Positions 62,102 through 64,000 of a stretch of 64,000 nt of DNA are shown piece by piece. Source of the stretch: Acidovorax sp. GW101-3H11 (GTDB lineage Bacteria > Pseudomonadota > Gammaproteobacteria > Burkholderiales > Burkholderiaceae_C); NCBI RefSeq assembly GCF_001633105.1, contig NZ_LUKZ01000014.1, positions 28,420-92,419 on the forward strand, read 5' to 3'. The notes below the pieces were generated by a model. That model saw nothing but the letters and a program-made list of their open reading frames with translations. It had not been told where the DNA came from and did not search any database. The stretch's first letter is position 1. Each line of letters starts with the position of its first letter. The translations under genes and the position numbers were made by a program.

Positions 62102-62172
62102 TCAGGGCGTTGCAGCGCCCTGAAGTGGCCCAGGCGGCGGCAGATTTCTGTCGCCGCCCTTTGGCTTTTTGG
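62102..62172 (+). terminator. Double hairpin terminator after the right flagellin gene
   Basis: A first stem TCAGGGCG/CGCCCTGA (62102-62123) is followed by a second, GGCGGCGGCAG-ATTT-CTGTCGCCGCC (62133-62158, one G-U pair), then CTTTGGCTTTTT. The second stem plus T-rich tail is a good intrinsic terminator. Confidence 0.75.
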
Positions 62173-62283
62173 AGCAGCGGGTGCCAGGACCGCTGGATAA
62201 GACGGGTTTCCTGGCGTGTTTACGGACGTTCTTGATCGCCGTTCGGCGCCATAATTTCCGTTGAACCAGTTCAGGAGGTTGGT

Positions 62284-63717
62284 ATGGCCACGATTTCATC
62301 CGTAGGTGTCGGCACAAACGGGCTTGATGTCAAAAACATCATTGCCAAGTTGGTCGAGCTGGAAAAAGAGCCGCTGAACAAGCTCACGGTGCAGGCCGCG
62401 ACGGTCAAAACCAAGATATCTGCCTTTGGGCAGATCAAATCGCTGGTGTCCACCCTGCAGGACGCCGCCAGCAAGCTGACCAGCGTGACCGGCTGGAACG
62501 GGGTCAGCACCACCTCCTCGGATTCCAAATTTGTGTCCGCCACCGCCGTGGGTGGCACCCTGCCCACCACCTTCAGTGTGGAGGTGCAAGGCCTGGCAAA
62601 GGCGCAGGCTACCGCGTCGGCGGCCCTGTTGCCTGTGGGCGGTGCGCTGGGCGCCGGGACGCTGCGGCTGGAGCTGGGCAAGTGGAGTGTGGCTCCCTCG
62701 TCCTTCACGCCCGGCAGCGGCCAGCCGGTGGACATCACGATCAGCGCGAGTGACAAGCTCTCGGACGTGGCCAGCAAGATCAATGGCTCCAATGCCGGGG
62801 TGACCGCCTCGATCCTGTCGGATGCTTCCGGTGAGCGTTTGTTGCTGCGCAGCAAGAGCACCGGCGAGGAGTTCGGCTTCCGGCTGAGCGTGATGGAGGA
62901 CGGCGACACCGATCCCCAGAGCGCAGGCAACACCGATGCCACGGGCCTGTCGCGCCTGGTCAATGGCACCACGGTCACGCAGGCGGCTGCCGATGCCAAG
63001 GCCACGGTCAACGGGATTGCCGTGTCTTCGGCCACCAACACCTTTGCCTCCACGATCTCGGGCGTGACCTTCAAAGCGGAGCAAATCACCACGGCGCCGA
63101 TCGAAATCACCGTGGGCAAGGACGAGTCGGCCATCAAGTCCAACATCGATGGGTTCGTGAAGGCCTACAACGCCATCAACGAACTGCTGCAGGAGGCGAC
63201 CAAATACGACGCAAAGACCGGTTCGGCGGGTCTTCTGCAGGGGGACTCGACCGCTGTGGCGCTGCAGAACTCGCTGCGCAACGCGATCCAGTCGATCTCG
63301 ACCGGTGGCGGGGGCTTTCAGCGCCTGGCAGATGTTGGCATCACGCAGCAGCTGGGCGGTAACCTGGCCGTGGACTCCACCAAGCTGAACAAGGCCCTGA
63401 CGGAAAAGCCCGACGACGTGAAGAACCTGTTCCGCAATACCGGAGGCGGATCGGCCGATGGCATTGCGGTGCAACTGAAGGCGCTGACCACCAATTTGCT
63501 GGCCAACGATGGTTTCTTCAAATCCAAGGACGACACCCTGCAGCTGAGCCTCAAGCGCAATTCCCAGGACCAAACCCGCGTGAACGAAAAGGTTGACGCA
63601 TTTGAAAAACGCATCACGCGGCGCTATAACGCGCTGGACACCCAGTTGAGCAGCCTGAACGGCCTGAACGCCTATATCTCGCAGCAGGTGGTGGCCTGGA
63701 ACAAATCGACGGGCTAA
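62284..63717 (+). CDS. fliD: Flagellar filament cap protein FliD
   Basis: 477 residues, starting at the ATG at 62284, which has AGGAGG upstream. It begins ATISSVGVGTNGLDVKNIIA with KLVELEKEPLNKL, the FliD N-terminal domain. The C-terminal domain includes SAIKSNIDGFVKAYNAINEL and the coiled end RRYNALDTQLSSLNGLNAYI. It caps the filament and helps flagellin fold. A terminator separates it from the flagellin gene, so a promoter of its own is expected in 62173-62283, but no convincing site was found. Confidence 0.94.
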   Translation: MATISSVGVGTNGLDVKNIIAKLVELEKEPLNKLTVQAATVKTKISAFGQIKSLVSTLQDAASKLTSVTGWNGVSTTSSDSKFVSATAVGGTLPTTFSVEVQGLAKAQATASAALLPVGGALGAGTLRLELGKWSVAPSSFTPGSGQPVDITISASDKLSDVASKINGSNAGVTASILSDASGERLLLRSKSTGEEFGFRLSVMEDGDTDPQSAGNTDATGLSRLVNGTTVTQAAADAKATVNGIAVSSATNTFASTISGVTFKAEQITTAPIEITVGKDESAIKSNIDGFVKAYNAINELLQEATKYDAKTGSAGLLQGDSTAVALQNSLRNAIQSISTGGGGFQRLADVGITQQLGGNLAVDSTKLNKALTEKPDDVKNLFRNTGGGSADGIAVQLKALTTNLLANDGFFKSKDDTLQLSLKRNSQDQTRVNEKVDAFEKRITRRYNALDTQLSSLNGLNAYISQQVVAWNKSTG

Positions 63718-63729
63718 ATAAACAGAGGC

Positions 63730-63756
63730 TTCAGTTTTCTTGGCGCTCGCCGATAA
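63730..63756 (+). promoter_or_regulatory. Sigma-28 promoter candidate for fliS
   Basis: TTCAGTTT at 63730-63737, an 11-base spacer and GCCGATAA at 63749-63756. The second box is a perfect match to the FliA consensus and the first matches six of eight. It lies 30 bases before the fliS ATG. Confidence 0.65.
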
Positions 63757-63786
63757 CTTAAGTAATACCTCGGAAGGATTGTCAGC

Positions 63787-64000
63787 ATGTTCAGCGCCTA
63801 CAGCCCCCGTGCAGCCAACGCTTACCAGCGCATCAATGTAGAGACCAGCATGCACACGATCGACCAGCACCAGCTGGTCAGCCTGTTGTATGAGGGCGTT
63901 CTGAACTCCATCGCCACGGCGCGTGGCGCCATGGCACGGGGCGACGTGCTGGGCAAGGTCAACGCCATCGCCAAGGCGGTGCGCATTCTCGAAGAAGGCC
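63787..64000 (+). CDS. fliS: Flagellin export chaperone FliS, cut by window end
   Basis: The first 71 codons are visible from the ATG at 63787-63789. The sequence begins MFSAYSPRAANAYQRINVET, continues with HQLVSLLYEGVLNSIATARG and reaches KAVRILEEG, all typical of FliS. In the family it binds the C-terminus of flagellin and prevents early polymerisation. It has its own sigma-28 promoter candidate between fliD and its start. Confidence 0.92.
   Translation, partial: MFSAYSPRAANAYQRINVETSMHTIDQHQLVSLLYEGVLNSIATARGAMARGDVLGKVNAIAKAVRILEEG

Noticed and set aside
62173-62283. Possible sigma-28 promoter ahead of fliD (CGCCATAA)
   Set aside because: The candidate -10 matches only five of eight positions and no -35 box is found at the right distance.
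1-64000. CRISPR arrays, tRNA or rRNA genes, phage attachment sites
   Set aside because: No regularly spaced direct repeats, no cloverleaf-like intergenic segment and no integrase were seen; the repeats present are scattered single copies.

Overview
The window is a GC-rich chromosomal segment that reads like a member of the Comamonadaceae, most like Acidovorax or a close relative. The evidence is the order of the flagellar genes (flgL to flgB, then flgA-flgM-flgN, fliA-flhG-flhF-flhA-flhB-cheZ-cheY and motB-motA), the protein sequences, and a short AT-rich dispersed repeat that I recall as common in that group. No rRNA, tRNA or CRISPR was seen. Organism assignment is by recognition, not by a database search.

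Left part (1-16.2 kb): the right end of an IS3-family element, an ORF whose stop codon is supplied by that element, then ordinary metabolic and envelope genes: O-acetylhomoserine sulfhydrylase, a CoA-binding protein, a zinc-ribbon membrane protein, a secreted peroxiredoxin-like protein next to a ScsB/DsbD-type electron transporter, a very large DUF748/AsmA-like envelope protein, an AlaX editing enzyme, a creatininase-family hydrolase, a histidine-phosphatase-like protein and several uncharacterised proteins.

Metabolic block (16.2-26.1 kb): eleven minus-strand genes, tightly packed and often overlapping by 4 bases, carry two LysE/RhtB exporters, an EamA transporter, two cupins, an aminotransferase, a glutathione S-transferase, two PhzF paralogues, a glyoxalase-like protein and a threonine-dehydratase-like enzyme. 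A MocR-type (GntR plus aminotransferase) regulator is divergent from them, across a gap with two perfect inverted repeats. This looks like one amino-acid catabolism and export system of unknown substrate.

Flagellar block (26.2-50.2 kb and 58.8-64 kb): an HDOD protein, then rod, ring, hook and hook-junction genes flgB to flgL on the minus strand, divergent flgA-flgM-flgN, the regulators and export genes fliA, a FlhG-like protein that lacks a Walker A motif, flhF, flhA and flhB, then cheZ, cheY, motB and motA. At the right end two divergent, very similar flagellin genes are followed by fliD and the start of fliS. Good sigma-28 (FliA) promoter candidates precede flgM, the right-hand flagellin and fliS, with a weaker one for the left flagellin.

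Inserted between motA and the flagellins (50.6-58.7 kb) is a seven-gene nucleotide-sugar operon (CDP-glucose synthase, CDP-glucose 4,6-dehydratase, RmlC-like epimerase, C-methyltransferase, hexapeptide acyltransferase, reductase, CmcI-type O-methyltransferase) and, facing it, a TPR protein with a GT41 O-GlcNAc-transferase-like domain. The simplest reading is a flagellin glycosylation island: the operon makes a C-methylated, possibly O-methylated and acylated 6-deoxyhexose, and the GT41 protein attaches it to flagellin. The enzyme order parallels the noviose pathway, but on CDP rather than dTDP. This is inference from family membership and position.
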